23,852 bases of DNA from JAVBUZ01 sp031554725 (GTDB lineage: Bacteria > Bacillota > Clostridia > Lachnospirales > Lachnospiraceae), in NCBI GenBank assembly GCA_031554725.1, contig JAVBUZ010000137.1, forward strand, positions 1-23,852. The letters run 5' to 3'. Below are positions 22,796 to 23,852 of the stretch, one piece after another. Made by a program: the position numbers and the translations under genes. The notes under the pieces are model-generated. The model was not told where the DNA came from and made no database searches. It was given only the letters and a program-made list of their open reading frames with translations. Each line of letters begins with the position of its first letter. Within the stretch, counting starts at the first letter, position 1.

Positions 22796-23554
22796 TTAGA
22801 AGAAACTGTTATATATATTTCCGGAAGAATAGTTGTTTGAATAAGTACCACTAGCTCCGTATGTATTTGCTTTAGCCGCTTCGTTATCGGCAGCAAAATT
22901 AATAAGTGAAGATTGTGCAGAAACTCTATATGCATAAGAGGAGTTTCCATTAAATAAAGACTTAACAGTAGTCATATCGGCTTTCATAAAAGTTTCTTTA
23001 TCGATAGAAAGGCTGTTATCACTTTTAATATTAATTCCGATGCTAGTTAGTAGCTTGGAATTTGTAGCAGTAGCCTTTACCATGTTTAGTGTTTTATTTA
23101 ATATGCCAGTAGTATTTATATTATCAGTTGCTTTAAGAACAGAGTTATAATCATCAACAAACTTGGAAAGTGCTTTATAAATGGCATCGGTATCATAACC
23201 ATTTGTAGTGGTCTTATTTCCATTAGCATCCGTAGTAGTAATATCCTTTTTAGTAAATAAGGAATCCTTACCAGTAGTAAGTAGTGCATCAGCAGATTCT
23301 TTTAATGCATCTGTGCTACTTTGAACTTCAGCAAGAACCTTTGATGTATCCTTGCTTTTTGAATTAACAAGGGAAGAGACACTATCGTTAGCATTCTTTC
23401 CATAGTAAGCTTTCATTAGCTTTCCATAGCTTCCATTTTTAATGCTTGCATAATCGGATAAAAAGTTCAGATTAGCAGAGGAACCTGTGCCAGAAGAGCT
23501 TAAACCGCTAAATAAATAAGAATAATCACCTTTTGATTGTATATTTATACCCAT
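22796..23554 (-). CDS. FliD C-terminal-like flagellar cap-related protein (short orphan form)
   Basis: This 252-aa protein resembles the C-terminal domain of the flagellar cap protein FliD. It has FVDDYNSVLKATDN (about 132-145), then LLTSIGINIKSDNSLSIDKETF and TTVKSLFNGN, matching the FliD pattern of IGI, LSID and VKxLF. It lacks the FliD N-terminal domain and is about half the usual length. It contains no Cys, Trp or His and is rich in Ser, Asn, Thr and Lys, as flagellar export substrates are. The ATG has AAGGAGG upstream, and a sigma-D promoter precedes it. It is likely exported or flagellum-associated; it may act as a chaperone-like or cap variant. No other flagellar gene is in the window. 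Confidence 0.8.
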   Translation of the reverse strand: MGINIQSKGDYSYLFSGLSSSGTGSSANLNFLSDYASIKNGSYGKLMKAYYGKNANDSVSSLVNSKSKDTSKVLAEVQSSTDALKESADALLTTGKDSLFTKKDITTTDANGNKTTTNGYDTDAIYKALSKFVDDYNSVLKATDNINTTGILNKTLNMVKATATNSKLLTSIGINIKSDNSLSIDKETFMKADMTTVKSLFNGNSSYAYRVSAQSSLINFAADNEAAKANTYGASGTYSNNYSSGNIYNSFF

Positions 23555-23657
23555 AATAAAACCTCCTTGTTTACAATTGCTTTGTAGAAAACGGCGTCCG
23601 TGCCAATTTATAGTTACGATTCAAGTAATCATTGTGTTTGTAGCTCTAGTATAGCAA

Positions 23658-23685
23658 ATATCGGCGTTTTTTTCAATGGACTTTA
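23658..23685 (-). promoter_or_regulatory. Sigma-D (sigma-28, FliA) flagellar promoter
   Basis: On the minus strand TAAA (23682-23685), 16 bp, then GCCGATAT (23658-23665) match the sigma-D consensus TAAA-N15-GCCGATAT with one extra spacer base. It is about 100 bp before the FliD-C-like start, giving a leader of about 97 bases. It assigns the gene to the late flagellar regulon. Confidence 0.8.
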
Positions 23686-23727
23686 TAGAAAGGTGGAAAA
23701 ATTAAGAATTGCGTTAAGTGAAAATTT

Positions 23728-23760
23728 AAATTCTACTTCTGATTTATAGAAATAGAATTT
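23728..23760. repeat. Inverted repeat near the possible left end of an insertion sequence
   Basis: AAATTCTACTTC (23728-23739) and GAAATAGAATTT (23749-23760) pair at 11 of 12 bases around a nine-base loop. A further TATAGAA/TTCTATA pair flanks 23746-23802. They lie about 70-100 bp ahead of the partial gene at 23832, where the left end of an IS30-type element or its promoter would be expected. The IS link is inference. Confidence 0.35.
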
Positions 23761-23831
23761 AGTCTTGCAGAAATTCCACTTCTATAGGAAACTTCTTTTG
23801 ATGATCCTTCATTCCCAGAAAGGAGACCATT

Positions 23832-23852
23832 ATGTCTAATTTAATCCCAGGT
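23832..23852 (+). CDS. Start of a gene cut by the window edge, possibly an IS30-family transposase
   Basis: Only seven codons are visible (MSNLIPG), preceded by a strong AGAAAGGAG ribosome site six bases before the ATG. Several IS30-family transposases of Clostridia begin with a very similar MSNxIPG sequence, so this is the best guess, but seven residues cannot prove it. The gap before it (23686-23831) holds the inverted repeats described and no other gene. Confidence 0.4.

Noticed and set aside
22726..22950. N-terminal extension of the cystatin-like protein to 159 aa
   Set aside because: The extension has no protein-like pattern, overlaps the FliD-C-like gene on the same strand, and the GGAGG site directly precedes the ATG at 22725.

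Overview
The window looks like chromosomal DNA of a low-G+C Firmicute, most likely a motile, pectin- or uronate-using member of the Lachnospiraceae (Roseburia, Lachnospira or Lachnoclostridium type). This is inferred from the AT-rich sequence, strong AGGAGG-type ribosome sites, a kdu/kdg operon, a flagellar sigma-D promoter driving a FliD-C-like gene, and a CRISPR repeat resembling clostridial type I-B repeats. No phylogenetic marker gene is present, so the genus is not settled.

Layout. Positions 1-458 are the leader-distal end of a CRISPR array whose cas genes must lie elsewhere. A DUF1905 gene (497-766, minus) and a 160-bp MITE-like inverted-repeat element follow. From 1086 to 10446 the window is dense in signalling: a NarL-type two-component pair, a reductase plus NimA-like flavoprotein pair, an OmpR-type two-component pair, an AraC regulator (minus), and a divergent 904-aa hybrid histidine kinase with two receiver domains.

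Positions 10757-15380 hold a five-gene operon for unsaturated-uronate (pectin or glycosaminoglycan) catabolism: kduI, kduD, a DhuI-like RpiB/LacA-family isomerase, a KDPG aldolase with an extra VOC-like C-terminal domain, and kdgK. Together these turn 4-deoxy-5-hexosulose-uronate into pyruvate and glyceraldehyde 3-phosphate. The operon carries two unrelated proteins for the first isomerisation, a cre-like palindrome at its promoter, and structured RNA between kduD and the second isomerase gene. No lyase, unsaturated-uronyl hydrolase or transporter is in the window.

Positions 15381-18832 contain a strong terminator, a second long inverted-repeat element, a metallophosphoesterase (minus) and a GH127 beta-L-arabinofuranosidase, which fits growth on pectic arabinan. 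Positions 18935-21023 hold a small membrane protein and a Kef-type cation/proton antiporter flanked by two tiny membrane peptides (47 and 30 aa). A tRNA-Leu(CAG) with a consensus promoter, a cupin gene and a GNAT acetyltransferase gene follow.

The right end has two minus-strand genes, a cystatin-like 84-aa protein with its own operator-bearing promoter and a FliD-C-like protein under a sigma-D promoter, then the first codons of a plus-strand gene that may be an IS30-type transposase. The best candidates for under-described biology are the paired non-homologous isomerases, the aldolase-VOC fusion, the flagellar-regulon orphan FliD-C protein beside a cystatin-like protein, the 10-bp phased repeats ahead of the hybrid kinase, and the micro-peptides flanking the antiporter.
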